From: Saccharum officinarum | Lineage: Eukaryota; Streptophyta; Magnoliopsida; Poales; Poaceae | Direction: 5' to 3' | Length of the DNA stretch: 64,000 nt | Assembly (NCBI GenBank): GCA_020631735.1 | Contig: CM036197.1 | Location: 48,097,880 to 48,161,879, forward strand | Shown here: positions 11,913-24,590 of the stretch, piece after piece | How positions within the stretch are numbered: the first letter of the stretch is position 1 | Layout of the letters: each line of letters starts with the position of its first letter | Program-made: the position numbers and the translations under genes | The notes under the pieces: generated by a model | What the model was told of the DNA's origin: nothing | Seen by the model: the letters and a program-made list of their open reading frames with translations, nothing else | Databases searched by the model: none

Positions 11913-14900
11913 AATGGAAGACCTTTTTAAGGAAGAGAGGCACGTTATCTAGTTCCCATCATCCGCTATAGCATTTGGTTACAAAGCTTTGACATTGGTG
12001 GAACTAATTTGGTCAAGGCATTTTCTGATACTTGCTCTTCATGGTAAAATTTGTCTAAAGAATTTCCTTCATTGACTTCCATGAAGCATTGTTACTTTGG
12101 GAGGAATCCAAGACAACGCAGTACTTCGTTCTCAATGTACATAGATCCTTGGTCTATGAGCGAACTACTACAAGTATCTGACTCTTTAGTGAACACAGCA
12201 TAGTCCATATGAACTTTACATTAGACCAAAATCTTTAGAAGTATACTCGTTGAAATGACTCTGTTCACAAAGTTTGAAAAGCAGTCCTCTACCAAAATGG
12301 CTTGAGCACAACCTTCCAAAAGTGTGAGACCATAGATGACAAATATACTCTGAGGCTATAGGATACTGACTAACCAATAGACAAGGTCTATGTTGGTCGT
12401 AAATGTTCATTCATTTAGGCACCAACTAATGGAAAACTACTTGTGGTTTCAGGTGTGCAGTTCTCTTTCTCTGATGACAACACTGTATTATCTGAGTCTA
12501 TCGATGGTCAGGGAATGTGATAGCTGGCTCTGTTGGCTTCCTATTTCTGCCAACAGTTATCTAATAAGATTCTTTTATCCAAAGACAACAGTTATCTGGG
12601 TTGAATCAGATGCAACCTCTTGGTAAAAACATGTATAAGGTACCAAAGTATGTCATCATTGGAAAATAATTCCCAAAGAAAGATGTAACGAGGCCTTAAG
12701 GACAACAAAAGTTGTACTTATTCACTTAACCGCGGGGAGTAGTCTACCACCAAGCGATTGAGTAAAATTTTCCTTGGTGACTTAGTTGTATTGTAAGTTG
12801 AGCTGACTTGCAGCATAACAACTTTGTCAGGCCAACTTTCACCTTGAGGCTTCCTTTTTAGGATCAAATAGCAGCGCTAAGATGGGAAATCTGTTGTTTG
12901 ACACTTTTCAAATTGCTTTTGATTCACGATGGTATAAATTGATTTGCAGAAACCAAGGCTACTCGTACATTGGGGATACGAGAAACCAAAAGCAAATGAA
13001 AGAGTGTAAACTAGTATCTGTGAGACCTCAAAAGGACCATCCAACATCAGATCTCGACTATTAATTTACATACCAATCCGAGGATGCACACGCTTTGAAC
13101 TTGCAGGTTACTTTTGCAGGGCAAAACACATATTCTGCCTGGAGAACATTCCTACAAGGATAAGGAACCGCTTCTGAATATTCCTTGACACTTCGTCCAA
13201 TAAAGTTATGGACAAACCATTTGTGGCACCTATGGGCACAAGGATGCTAATTGAAACTAGGTCATGCTTTATCTAATTCTTCGCTTTAGCTGATAGAACA
13301 CCTTGCACTATCTGTGTGATTGTCCAAGATGGAATTGACTTGGTCGTAATGACTCTGGACGACAGAGTATCACTCCAGTTATTGGCTAGTTGATTAACTT
13401 CTTGTTGGTTATTGCTCTGTAAGACCTAGCCTTCGTAGCTACCAATGAGTCATTACCTAACTGGAGATTAACCTTCATATTGGTAACTAATTAGTTGTCT
13501 CTCAACACTAAAAAGTTCCAATTCTTCATTCTCGACCACAACAACTATGGTTGATGCAGAACAGATGGTTGCCATCGAAGTCAGTGGATAAGGAGTCACA
13601 CCAAAGATGGTTGATTTCAACGGTATGGCCATTATGCATACAAAGGTTAAAACTTATATATTGTAACGATCGAGTCTTATCCAGCGGATGACTTGTCCAA
13701 CATTATGTGTCGTGTGTCCTTTTTATCCAATAGAGATGAGATACTTGGCTCACTAGATGGTGGTCTTCAGTAATGGGACAACTAAGTAGAGTCACTTGTC
13801 TACCACCTATTGCAGTCTGTTAATATTTATGTCGGTGACCTGTTCTTCAAAGGTTATCCTCTTAGTAACTTCAGGAGGAAGCTCTACTATATTTAGTCCT
13901 ACATAAGGGTCTTTTGATAAGATATGGGAAAACAATCAAGGAAGAAGGTCACGTGAAAATCACATAAGTGTTGTTCTGCAATGGATTATGATTAGAAACC
14001 ATGATACCAGCGCGTGCCGAGCAGCACAACCTTATGTGTGCACCCACAGGAGGCTCTCGGTTTCGTCGCGGCACCATTAGTTGCTACTCATAACACCATT
14101 ACTGACCATACACCCGATGAGGAATTTCAAATGGCACAGATTGGGTTGATAAGGTAGATGCACGAATTTGCAAGCACACGATTTAGAGGCCATAGCAGAG
14201 AGACATTGTGTCACACTAGCTAACCTTTAGGAGAGGTAACCAAAAGGTCTAACATAGATTTGGGTATGATCTCCACAATTGGCAACGTATGAACCATGGT
14301 CAAAGGCTAGCATTGATGAGAGTTAACTTGATAGGTCAGTCGACAAAGGTCTTCACAAAAAGGGTAGCAAAACATCCATGACTCATACAAACATATAGGA
14401 GAACTAAACTTTAGGCTTTCGGTCAAGAAAAGGCATGGATACAAGCACTCAAGGCAAGCAACCATGTCTACAGGCTCGACTCCTAAGAGAGAAACCTAAT
14501 GGAAGACAACAACCATACAATTACGTATGTTAACTTTGTTCTAGGATAAAGCTATGTGACCCTCGTATGCTCACCGAGGACAAACGAGGTGACAACTAGG
14601 GCACTACCTAGATAACAAACATACATACAACACCAGTCAAGCAGACATCTGAGAAAAATTCAAACGATTGAGCTTAAGCAAACATTCCAAAGCACAAGGC
14701 TCACCTAAAATAAGCATTTATCTCAAGCACGAACTAACTACAAGTTTAGCTCAAAACAAACGCTAGCTAAGGTGACTAACTTAACATGTGCATAGAATCT
14801 AAATAGCAGCATAGTGACTACTTGTTTCAACCATAACTGAGGCTGTAGACATCCTACAAAGGTGATCCTAGACTTTATAGAAAGCTTAGGAAGATGGCTA

Positions 14901-16676
14901 CAGTTTAGTTATTCATACCAAAAGCTAATTCATAGATTAACATGACCAAAAATGCTAATGTTTCAGATCTGTACCAATATGGACAGAAAACTAACAAGAA
15001 CTTCAAAAATGCAAAACTGGAGTTCTAGGGACACAACAAGGCTGAGCCTTAACTTTATGTAAAGCTTATTAAGTTGTCTATAACTTTCTCATTATCATAT
15101 TAAGATGATTCTACAGCTAACAAGGTTAATCAACACAAAGAAGACATTTCTGCCTAGATTTGGACAGACTCTGTCATCCCACATTACAAGCTCATAAGTA
15201 GAGATTTAGACAACCAAAATTAGTGTTATAGGACATTTTAGAAAGCTTAGAAAAAGTACTACACTTCTTCTATTATCTCCAAGACATGATTCCCTATGCA
15301 CATAGGTCAAATAAATCAAACATTCAGATCTATTCATAGCATAAACAAAACCTGACAGTAAACTTCTAAAATTCATAATTCTCAAACCATAATACCTAGG
15401 GTCATGAAATTTTAGGACAAGCTAGATAAGTAAGTTAGCTACAACTTTGGTACTCCCTATAACTACAGAAAACACCATTATGACCACGAAAGCACCACTA
15501 CAACAGAAAACGTTCTAGCAGCCAACATTCGACAAGCAAAACTAAACTTGCCTTTGTTCTACTTAACAAGAGAGCACACAAACATATTATTCTAGCAGCT
15601 CTAAACATTATTACCTTAGACCAACCAATTTAATTCATTCATGAGAACCCATAATTACTTAAGTGAGATCTAAAGCATTGGCAAACGTTTGGGTGAACAA
15701 CGTATTCACCACTTGGCTAAGCTAGAGGATATCTCTAAATTCAAGCATGTAGCCACACTTATTTCTAGTAAGGCTAAGCACACATTTTTCTCAAGCAACA
15801 TGGAACAAGGCATTTTTGTTTTACTTCACTCAAGAAAGATAGTGTAACATATTGATCACAAGTTACACACTATAAAACAAGGGTGAGAAGAGTATAGCCA
15901 TGCATAATGCAACAATCATGAAGATGCATGCTTCGTCCTATTCGTCCTCACAAGATTGCCAACCTAAGGTGGAAATCACGTTCTATGTCGGTGGCATAAC
16001 ACACACTCTCTCGATATATAGCTAGTCGTCAACTACATTCGACTTACGCATTCGTGGTTAGCGTACCTGCAGAAAATTTTCATTGCAGCCCAACATTTCC
16101 CAATATAGCACACAATGAAAGCAGAGAAGTAAAATTCTAAGTACTCCCATGTACATATACCCCTGTATATATACATGTAGCACCAAAACTACCCGAATCA
16201 TTAATCACCCACAATTAAGTACCTTCATATATACATGTGTGTAACATGTAAATAATCCAGTAACCAAAACTAGCTCTCCCCTAGACCGCAGGTTGTACGG
16301 TCATGCTCTCACAACTCACACTTACCTGAGCGTAGGTGCGACGTTGCATAAAAGTAAACTAGCAACATATATGGCTATTTCATATATGAAGGTTACCTCT
16401 AATCTGACACATTGGGTAGCATAGTGTGGGAGAGTTATCACACATACATACCTTGGCCTGGGCGTAGATGCATAAATGAAAAAAAAACCCCAAGTTAGTA
16501 CTTATATAAGCCACCTAATAATCCTTATATGGGCATAAGGAAATTGACCACTGGCATACTTAAATTTAGAATTCAGTTTTCACAAACCTATATATAGCTA
16601 TAAGTTGATAAAACTGATTTTATAAAACAAATCCTTTGTTTTAAATACACATACGACAAGTTTAATGTTGAATCTT
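11913..16676 (-). other. Non-coding internal region of the inner element
   Basis: About 4.8 kb with no long frame on either strand and no visible capsid zinc knuckle, protease, reverse transcriptase or integrase motifs. Part of it (about 14800-15520) is a diverged tandem repeat with a period of about 180 bp. Phrases such as 'tctacaac' after 'gcta(g)ata' resemble passages inside the LTR near 9120. The region is probably an unrelated filler between the cis-acting ends, as in other non-autonomous long elements. Confidence 0.7.
14800..15530. repeat. Diverged ~180-bp tandem repeats
   Basis: The phrase 'gaaagcttaggaagatggctac' near 14878 recurs in diverged form near 15058, 15240 and 15417, giving steps of about 180, 181 and 178 bp. 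The flanking text also recurs loosely ('cagatct', 'aactttc/ttctcatta'). About four copies are visible. Confidence 0.55.
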
Positions 16677-16688
16677 GCTCCGATGCCA
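16677..16688 (-). other. Primer-binding site of the inner element
   Basis: The minus strand reads TGGCATCGGAGC two bases inside the right LTR. It matches the initiator-Met tRNA type site (TGGTATCAGAGC) at 10 of 12 positions and fixes the element's orientation as minus. Confidence 0.75.
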
Positions 16689-16690
16689 GC

Positions 16691-19600
16691 TGTAACAGAA
16701 CCGTCCAAATTATAAGAGCACAAGTACAAAAACAATCACCGAAGTGATCAAATTCTCGCACTTGAGCCCATATAACTCCGGTTGTCCAATAAAATCACGA
16801 GAGATTTCAAACCAACCAACATACAAGCCAAGATCGTAGTGATTTAACATAACAAGTCACATGTTACAACCATTTTACAAGTAAATCAATTTACATCGGA
16901 GTTCAACATAGTTATTACAAATTAACTTGAAAAGTAGCGGAAGCAAAGTAATTTGAAACTAACAATTCTCTAATTTCAAATACATGCCAGTACCAAGGTC
17001 GACTTCCAACAAAAGCATTAGAGACAAGATAAATAAGAAGGATCATGCCCGTGATCACGCTCCGCCTCTACGGCAGGAGCCAACCAACTCTTGCAGTCGC
17101 CATGATACATCACAACCTGCAACAAGTGGGGATAAAACCCTGAGTACGACAAAGTACTCAGCTAGACTTACCCGTCAGAAACCAGAAATAAGGTGACACC
17201 AAGGATCATGCAAGGCTGATATAAAGTGGGGCTAGCTTGACAACATTTTGCATAAAAGCTTAATATATATGATCAATCATTAATGCTTAAGCATCAAGTT
17301 AATTATCATTAACCTATCATCTATATTAGAACCTGTACTAGAGCACTCACTTTATTAGGAGCAAACAATATTAACCATAGCAGGTATAAATTGAGGCAAC
17401 CTTTCCATCGTGATCCAATTAACCATCAGTTCAATTTAATTGAATCTACGTTGCCGCTGCTCAAGTCAAGTGCTCACTAACCGGGAGCGACGGCGATTCG
17501 AATCGAATTCCTATCCAGCTGGAGGGGTATTTCTAACACTCACCGAGTCACGCCTGGCGAGGGCTGCTCAGGTCACCTTTGGTACAGTTCAGGAGCCGCG
17601 GGTCCGAATGATGTCGCGACCCCAAGGGCGACACTCTGCCAGGTGATAGGGACTCTAACCCCCCCTTGGTCTCACGCCAATGTCCCTAAGCACATCCTTT
17701 CTCTCCTCCAAGAAGCAACCTACCATTCGATTCCCGGCCTGAACTGTATTACTCGGCTTCGCGGTCGGAACGACTTATCCGGCCAACTAAGTGTTAGACT
17801 GCGTTCAACATGACTCAAGGACGTACAGCGAATCGGTCCTTAAACGACTCAGACGGGGATAGATTCACACCCAAGACCTCCATGCCTTGTTGCTTCACTA
17901 TCGTCATCCCGCCCGGTCTCATTTCATTTTATTAACACATGGTTCCATTCCACGATAGCAAATATAGCCAACCGTGCCATATATGAATATCCCTATATCT
18001 CGCAGGTGACAGGAAATCACCTGACTTCTACCGCTTAAAGCAGGGCTAAGCATCTACTCGATCCTAGTCTATGTAGGATTCAAGGATTCATATATCTGGA
18101 CAAGGAATGATATAATGCAGCAAGAGTTTCCAACCAACTCCTATCACTTAATGCAACAATACTTATAACATATATAGAATTAATTGCTTTGAAGATAGGA
18201 GGCTTATAATGCTCCGGGGCTTGCCTGGGATCCGACTCAAGTTAGAGTATGTCAGATGAATTCACTTGGCGAGCATCTCTCAAACTATCACTTGTCCGGT
18301 CCTTCTATCTTCGGGATAGATCCACCAAACACCGTCTTCGGGTTTGGCTCCACAACAGGTTCTTCACGTGCTTCAGCTAGCGTACCTAAATGAGATGCAA
18401 GATGCAAGTGTATGAATATAAAAAGGAATGCAATAGGTGATGCATCACACACTAAACAAGGCAAGTACAAGGTTACGCTAAATACACATATGCACTTCAC
18501 ATTGCTCAAATAAACATCACATCACCTATTAAGCTAAGATAGCAAGGGAAGCAATACCAAACATAACTCAAGATTTACAAAGCCTCAGGTGTACTAACTT
18601 AATCACCAAATACATGAATCACACTTAGCAATACGCAAGCAAAGTAACCAAGCAATCATGTATTTTCAACAATCCTGGACATTTATGCAGTAGCTGAGTA
18701 AATCAATCATATCTGAAGTTCTACAAATCCAAATGACTTGCAAGAAGACATCCCAGAAAGCTTATGAAATTGTCCACATTTCATTTACAAACATCTAAAC
18801 CTGATTCTAACATTTACCAGGTCGAAATACAGAAGGTACAGAATCTGTCCTGGAAGGACAGAGAGCAACATAAATCTGAACTCAACTTAGAACAGCTGTA
18901 GTTTCTAAACCATATGGCCAAATGCCACCAAAATTTAACAGCAGCTAGATACATAAATTATCTACAACTTTTGTATAAACAAGTTTCACAACAAAGCACA
19001 TTATCATGAAGAATTTTGCTAAGTTACCAGATCTATCTAGAAACTTCATTTGCAAGAAATAATTATTAACTTATGTTGCAAACATATAATTGGACAAAAC
19101 CAACTTTACCAACATGTCACACATGAATAATGAACACCAGAAAACCTAGTGTCCATTCCTAAATAATTTCTTTTAATGCATTTTCTTAATTTATTTAGAT
19201 AATTAGGTGGAATTATGAACACCTACCAAAAGTGCACAATAAATTCTACCAAAATTACAGTGGCCTACATATGCTCCCAAAAGTCTACTGTCCAAATTTG
19301 AAACCATTTGGACATATATAACAACCTCTATGAAAAAGACAAATGGCTATAGCAATAAATCATATGAGAGCAAGTTAATTCCAAAACTCCATATTTTCTG
19401 TGAACACAAGGCCATATTATGAATCAATATGATAGAGAAACATCATACTAAGGTAATGAAACAACATTTTCTATTTTATCATTTATATATTATTTATAAG
19501 CTATTTAGTAAGCCATAAACAAGTTAACTCAATAACTTGAGCATACAGTAAGCAATGACCATGAAATTTATATCACAGTACATCTATAGCATGACAATCC

Positions 19601-21702
19601 TACCATAAAAATTTCACATCAATTGGAGCACCACAACTCAAGATATAAAAATAACAAGGAAAATAAACATTTATTTTCCATTTAACAAGATCTAGGTAAA
19701 ACATCCTGAAACCCAGAAACAACCTATAAGTTTTATATTTTTCTTAGACAGTGCATATTACTAGAAGACCAACAAAATTGGAATCACTAATTTTGGACTT
19801 CTAAAACTCCAGATATTGATGAAAGCAAGTTAATCCCTTTCAAAAACCACTTTTCACTAATGAATTTCTACAGCACAAACACATGCATGCATGGCACAAC
19901 CGATTACCCTAACATGCAGAGCACTTCACCAGGATTCCAACAAAACAAATTGCACAATTTTTGGAGCTACCAAATATGAGATATAGATTTTACAAGATAA
20001 AAGAAAATCTATAGATTTGATGTGGTATTGCTCTTTTAGGTGGGGCCCACTCGTCATAGGAACAACCATGTTCTTCTTCACAGAGACAACCGGACGTCTT
20101 CTTCTTCTCAAACGGTCGGAGCAGAGGACCGGTCGGGGCCGGCCGGTCGCTGGTGACCTGGTGGCCAGGGACGCCTAGGGCAGGGCTGTGCGGGTCGGAG
20201 GAGCCACACCGCACACGCAGGCGCGGTGTCTCGCTGCCGGTCGCCCGTGGCTGCTCAGCCACGCGAAGCAGGCGGCAGGACGGTGGCGTTGACGACAGCG
20301 ACAGCGCACAGACGAACCCGGCGGTTAGGGCTTCGGTGCGCGCGTTCAGGGCATGGAGAGGATGCCATGGAGCTCCTGGTTAGGGCAGAGGCGGTTCAAG
20401 GGAGGGAGCAGCAGCGGCGCAGCAGCTCTGCTCGCCGGCAGCCATGGTGGGCGCGCTCTAGAGCGGCGGTCGAGAGCGGAAGAGCGAAGGAGTGCGGCAG
20501 AGAGGTGAGGAAAGGGCGAGGAGGAGATGGGGAGCTCGGCCTCGACCTCTGCTAGTGACCTAGGGCGCAGCACACGCGGCAGGGAGGAGCAACAATGGTG
20601 GGGCGCGCACTCCTGCATGCTTGCCACGCCCAGGACACACGGCACCCTTTTAGGCATTCCACCGAGCACGTGGCGGGCGACAATGTGGCCGGTGTGGGAG
20701 CTGATTTTGGGCCACTTCCGGGCCAACTTAGTCGATGGGCCTAAAACAAAGTTTGATCTACAGATAATACTCTCCAACTTTGATGAAGGTAGCTCGGCCT
20801 GTAGAGCAATAGATCAGCGGGTAATTAGTCCCCAATATGGCAATGTCAACGTTTTGAAAATGGTCACGGAAACTCGCCTTCGGAGGTCAAAACTCGGTCA
20901 AACTCAGTGCAACTTTTTGCATGCTCTTCTCCATAATATAACCTTCAACTTTTATTTTTAGACCAACTCAAGTTGCTTAACAAATTTTGGAGAACGCGGA
21001 ATGCCAATGTCGAAGACACTGAAATCGGGGCGTTAAAATGGCTAAGTGCTGAAATCAGCCCTAAAACTGACTTGTGAGCCCTGTTTGAGCATGTTTCACA
21101 CATTTTCATGACTTGACTCTTAAATAAAGTTTGTTCCTTATAAAATTCTCTACGACTTTGTCAAAGGGTGCATAGTCATGCAAAGCTCCTAAGTCACACT
21201 TTTGAAATGGTCAAACCAAAGGGCTCCAGGGTCCATACATGGTCAACCACCAATTAGAAGCATATTTAGGCAAAATGATCAACATGAACATTGTTCCATT
21301 AAGTGTCCTAAGTATAGTTAAGGTCTTGTAGAGTTCATCTAGAGTCATTTGGACAAGTTTGCAAGGTTTGGTTGATGATCTATAGTTCCATTAACTTAAT
21401 GGGACAGATTCCAATAGGAATAGAACTTATCATTTCATGTGACTTTTTGATTCCAAACTTTACGAAACTTTTCCAGGGATCAATATAGATAGTTATTGAT
21501 GTGAGACATGTGAATATACTTTGATAACAAACCCAAGCATATATCTTTTAATTGAGCCTATATGTAAGCAAGGGTGCAACATCCAAGTTTCGATTAGGGT
21601 TTACTTCCATAGGTTTGACTTGGCATTGTCATCTCCACTTAATCTGTCATGTTTAAGCTCAAACCCACTACTTAGTGAATGATAAACACCTGGGGTGTTA
21701 CA
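16691..21702 (-). repeat. Right 5012-bp LTR (5' LTR of the inner element)
   Basis: It matches 6865-11874 almost base for base, offset by 9826-9828. It is two bases longer because of one extra C near 17660 and one extra G near 21402. The GC-rich island is at about 20030-20590. Confidence 0.93.
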
Positions 21703-21707
21703 TCACG

Positions 21708-21985
21708 CCCCGTGCGTGATCCTGTCATGGGAGTGGGTGGCAAGGCCACGCCTGGAGCGCGGCGTCTAGGAGCCCCCGAGCCCTGATGGCTCGGGGCTTG
21801 TCTTCTTGTGCCCGAGCCTTGGCTAGCGTCGCAAGCCGAGCAAGAGCCAAGGCCCGAGCTCGAGCGTGTCGTCGATCGAGAGCCTGAGGACCGGGCGAGC
21901 CCCTAAGCCCCCGGGTGATCCTAGGGGGTCGGTCGGGAACCATTGATCCCGAGGCTTAACATACCCATATGTTAGGATTTCGTTA
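21708..21985 (-). repeat. Zeon-like LTR, second part
   Basis: This continues the LTR broken at 6864 and aligns with 26855-27124 ('gcaaggccacgcctggagcgc', 'gaggcttaacatacccatat'). It ends CGTTA where the other LTR ends CGTCA, so the terminal CA has mutated to TA. The minus-strand purine tract begins next to it at 21986. Confidence 0.88.
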
Positions 21986-24590
21986 GGAGCCCCCAAACCC
22001 TTCGTGGCCTCACTTGGCCTAATTCGTGATGGCGACGAAGAGTTGAATTCAGTTTTCTAGTGACCGAACTAGCCATGGCAGGGGCAGTTTCTGCTAACAA
22101 GAGTGTGTTGCCCTGCATGGGGCCGTTTCCCTTAATGTGATAGGAGCGCTTGGCTATCAGGGCCAAGTGGTAGTGTTGCTGACCCCTTCTTTGTCCCTAT
22201 GTCGCATAGGTCTGTGACCCGAGTGAGGGTTCGGTGAACTCGTCTAGGAGTTACCGACTTTAGGCCCGGGGGCACCCTTCCTTTTGGTTGGGACCTATGT
22301 GGGTCAGGTGATTGAGAGCATCTGGGCTCTGGCTCGGGGCCACCTGATCACCCGGCGCGCCATGCCCTTCTGGGGGCTTCGATAGCTGGCCCCGATCCTC
22401 TCGAGATGGCCTTTTGGGGCCAACCTTCTGTAGCCATAGGTCGGGGCATAGGGAGCGCGCCGAGCTTGGGTGAGGGACCCTCGTTGGGTCCATCGCTCAA
22501 CTGCTCCTAACCCAACTCTAGAGAGTTGGTTGGTTTTTAGGGGTGCGTCGCCCGAGCGCCCGTCGATTGGGGGGTCGAGTTGCTTCGTCTGGGGAGCCGG
22601 TGCAGCCACCGAGGCCATTGTGGGGCCTCCTTGTCAGCGGGCGTTATGGCTTCTGGGCATGTCCCATTCACTGACGCTTTGTGCAGGCGATTTGATGGCG
22701 TCTAGGCTGTCATGCCTGACGGAGGAGTTAAGGCATGTGCTCCCATGCTGTCCCACTTCGTTTGGGAGATGGGACGTCAGGCCACATGGAGCGGATCTGG
22801 CGAAGGAGCTACGACACTTGGTGCACGTGGATCTGGGCCGTTGATGGCGGCTAGTGGGCCTGAGGGGAGTCGGATCCCCTCAAGTCCCACGAGGAGGCGT
22901 GCACGAAGTGGACGGCGCACTTGGTGGAAAGTGGAGCGGGGACTTGACTCATTGTCAATGCCCTCCTGACTCCGCCATTACTGCATGACCACCATCATGC
23001 AACTGCTCTGAGGCATGTTGCGGGGATTGAAGAGGCGCCTGGCTGGTACCCCGAGGCCTCTTTAGCCATCGATGGCTGATCGAAGGGCCTAGAGCCGCTC
23101 TTAGTGTGTCGACTAGGGCTATAAAGCGAGGCCCCGGGGACGTGGCACCTTCTATCCCTCCTTTGGCTCCTTCTCTTCTTCCTCTCAGTTCCAACTCCTA
23201 GCGGCCATGGTGATGATGAAGTGCGATGCTTCCCTCCGGGTGAGCTTGGCTTGCTTCGCTGGGCGATCTCTCCCACGAGGGTGAAAGGATTCCAGCGAAG
23301 GAGGGGCGACGACACGACGCTAGATGCATTCGTCACGTTCCCCTCCCCTAAAGGGTGGAAGGATTTCATCGATGTCACTGGAATCCTTCCTTCCTTTGAT
23401 GGGGAAGGGGATCCGCAACGCGTCAGTCGCTGCCTCCCCCCGTCCCGGTGAAGTTTGGGGCTCGAGCCTGTTAGCGGGCTGACAGTCGACATCGCTCGGC
23501 TTCGGCCCTCGGGAAAGAGCCCCAAGGTCAGCCCGTCGGCCCAAGCCTTTCGCACCACAGGGCCCTGACCCAGAGGTCAAGCGTGCCCTGCAGTCTTTGC
23601 TGTCGTATAGGCGGCAGCAGATCGCGGTTTTTGTCACTGTATATTGTAATCGGGTCGTTCTTAATTAATGAAATAAAATTACTTTCGTTTGTAATCTCAT
23701 TGCTCGCGAGTCGTTCTCGGAGACTTAGGTCCCTCGTTGGGATGGACTATTACGACGATGGCCTCGGTGGCCAAGATCGCCACGCCCGTGCTGCTAACGG
23801 GTAAGTCCGTGAGAACCCCGGGTTTACGGTCGTTCCGTGCCCCAGTCATATCCCCCAAAGGGGAGATCCTTGGCTTCCCGGCCGAGCCGCTTGTATAGTT
23901 CCTGAGCCCGTCTGTCGATGCTCGGGGGCTCGCTGCCTTCCTCGTTGGGTCACCACGAGTGGCTCTAGGTCGGTACTTGGACATCACGCGATGGTCGGCC
24001 GGCTTTGCTTCTGAGCATCTGGCTAAGGCCTCTGGTGCCTGACCATTGGCGTCCCTCGCACTTTAGGTGCCTTAAGTGGCCTTGAAGCCCCTTGGGCTAG
24101 CCTTAGAACCCTTAGCGTCGCTCCTTCTGAGGGGTGCGCACCGGCGTGCGGCTAGGTGGCACGATCCGATGAAGGATCAGGAGACAAAGATAGCTGCAAA
24201 CGAACAAAATAAACACAAGAGAGGGGATAGGGGACATAGCTGGTAACACCGCGGCCGAGGCTGTTTCGTTAGCGCCTTGCCGATCTCTTGCCTGCTTCTC
24301 CTGCTCCATCCATCTATCATTGCCTCGCTCGGGGGCCCTGTGCTATGGTCCACCTTCACAGAGGATAACAGGCGGTTAGCTCAGTCGATCCTTTTGGCGG
24401 AGCTGAGCCACTTATGGAGTCGCTCGGGTTTAAGGAGACAATAGTGAAGTCAAGCGAAGCAAGAAGGTTGGGGGATAGGGCTTATCTTGGTTTTTGTTGT
24501 TGGAGAGGTAGGACGACGAAGGGGGTCGGCAGGTGGAAACTAGCTCGGGAGACGACACTTTTAGGCGGATGGCTCAGCGATGGCCTTCCC
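21986..24590. other. 3' internal region of the zeon-like element, no pol
   Basis: In the minus-strand element this lies between the protease end and the 3' LTR, where reverse transcriptase, RNase H and integrase would be expected. None of their motifs is visible in any frame. Many overlapping GC-driven open frames occur on both strands (the longest 22995-23558 on the minus strand), but none matches a family I recognise. The plus strand has promoter-like and polyadenylation-like signals, described separately. Confidence 0.6.
23119..23680 (+). promoter_or_regulatory. Possible antisense transcription unit inside the zeon-like element
   Basis: On the plus strand, opposite to the element's genes, a TATA-box-like GCTATAAAGC lies at 23119-23128. 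It is followed by a pyrimidine-rich leader (TTCTCTTCTTCCTCTC, about 23171-23186), an ATG at 23207 and an AATAAA at 23671 after a TGTATATTGTAAT-rich stretch typical of plant 3' UTRs. Tat-lineage elements such as Grande and Retand are known to carry an antisense ORF between pol and the 3' LTR. Here the frame from the ATG is short (25 codons), so any such gene is decayed. Confidence 0.4.

Larger units (their letters stand above)
6865..21702 (-). mobile_element. Young 14.8-kb gypsy element with 5-kb LTRs, non-autonomous
   Basis: Two nearly identical repeats of about 5.01 kb (6865-11874 and 16691-21702), each beginning TGTAACAG and ending TGTTACA, flank a 4.8-kb internal region. The 5-bp duplication TCACG lies at 6860-6864 and 21703-21707. 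Orientation is minus: next to the right LTR the minus strand reads TGGCATCGGAGC, two mismatches from the initiator-Met primer site TGGTATCAGAGC, and next to the left LTR it reads a polypurine tract AAGGGGGGAGGGC. No frame over 80 codons exists inside, so it has no usable gag or pol. The PBS, TPT-like tract and the terminal PNLGTRFF stop codon suggest descent from a chromovirus (Del/Tekay-like). By eye I count about 14 substitutions and 2 one-base indels between LTRs. Confidence 0.93.

Noticed and set aside
14800..15530. Possible centromeric satellite because of the ~180-bp period
   Set aside because: Only about four strongly diverged units, confined to a retrotransposon and sharing phrases with its LTR.
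22995..23558. 187-residue minus-strand frame in the zeon-like element
   Set aside because: No gag, protease or polymerase motif; overlapping frames on the plus strand are equally long and the region is GC-rich.
24371..24440. tRNA-like phrase 'gcggttagctcagtcgat'
   Set aside because: It resembles a D-arm, but no matching acceptor stem, anticodon arm or T-arm could be laid out.
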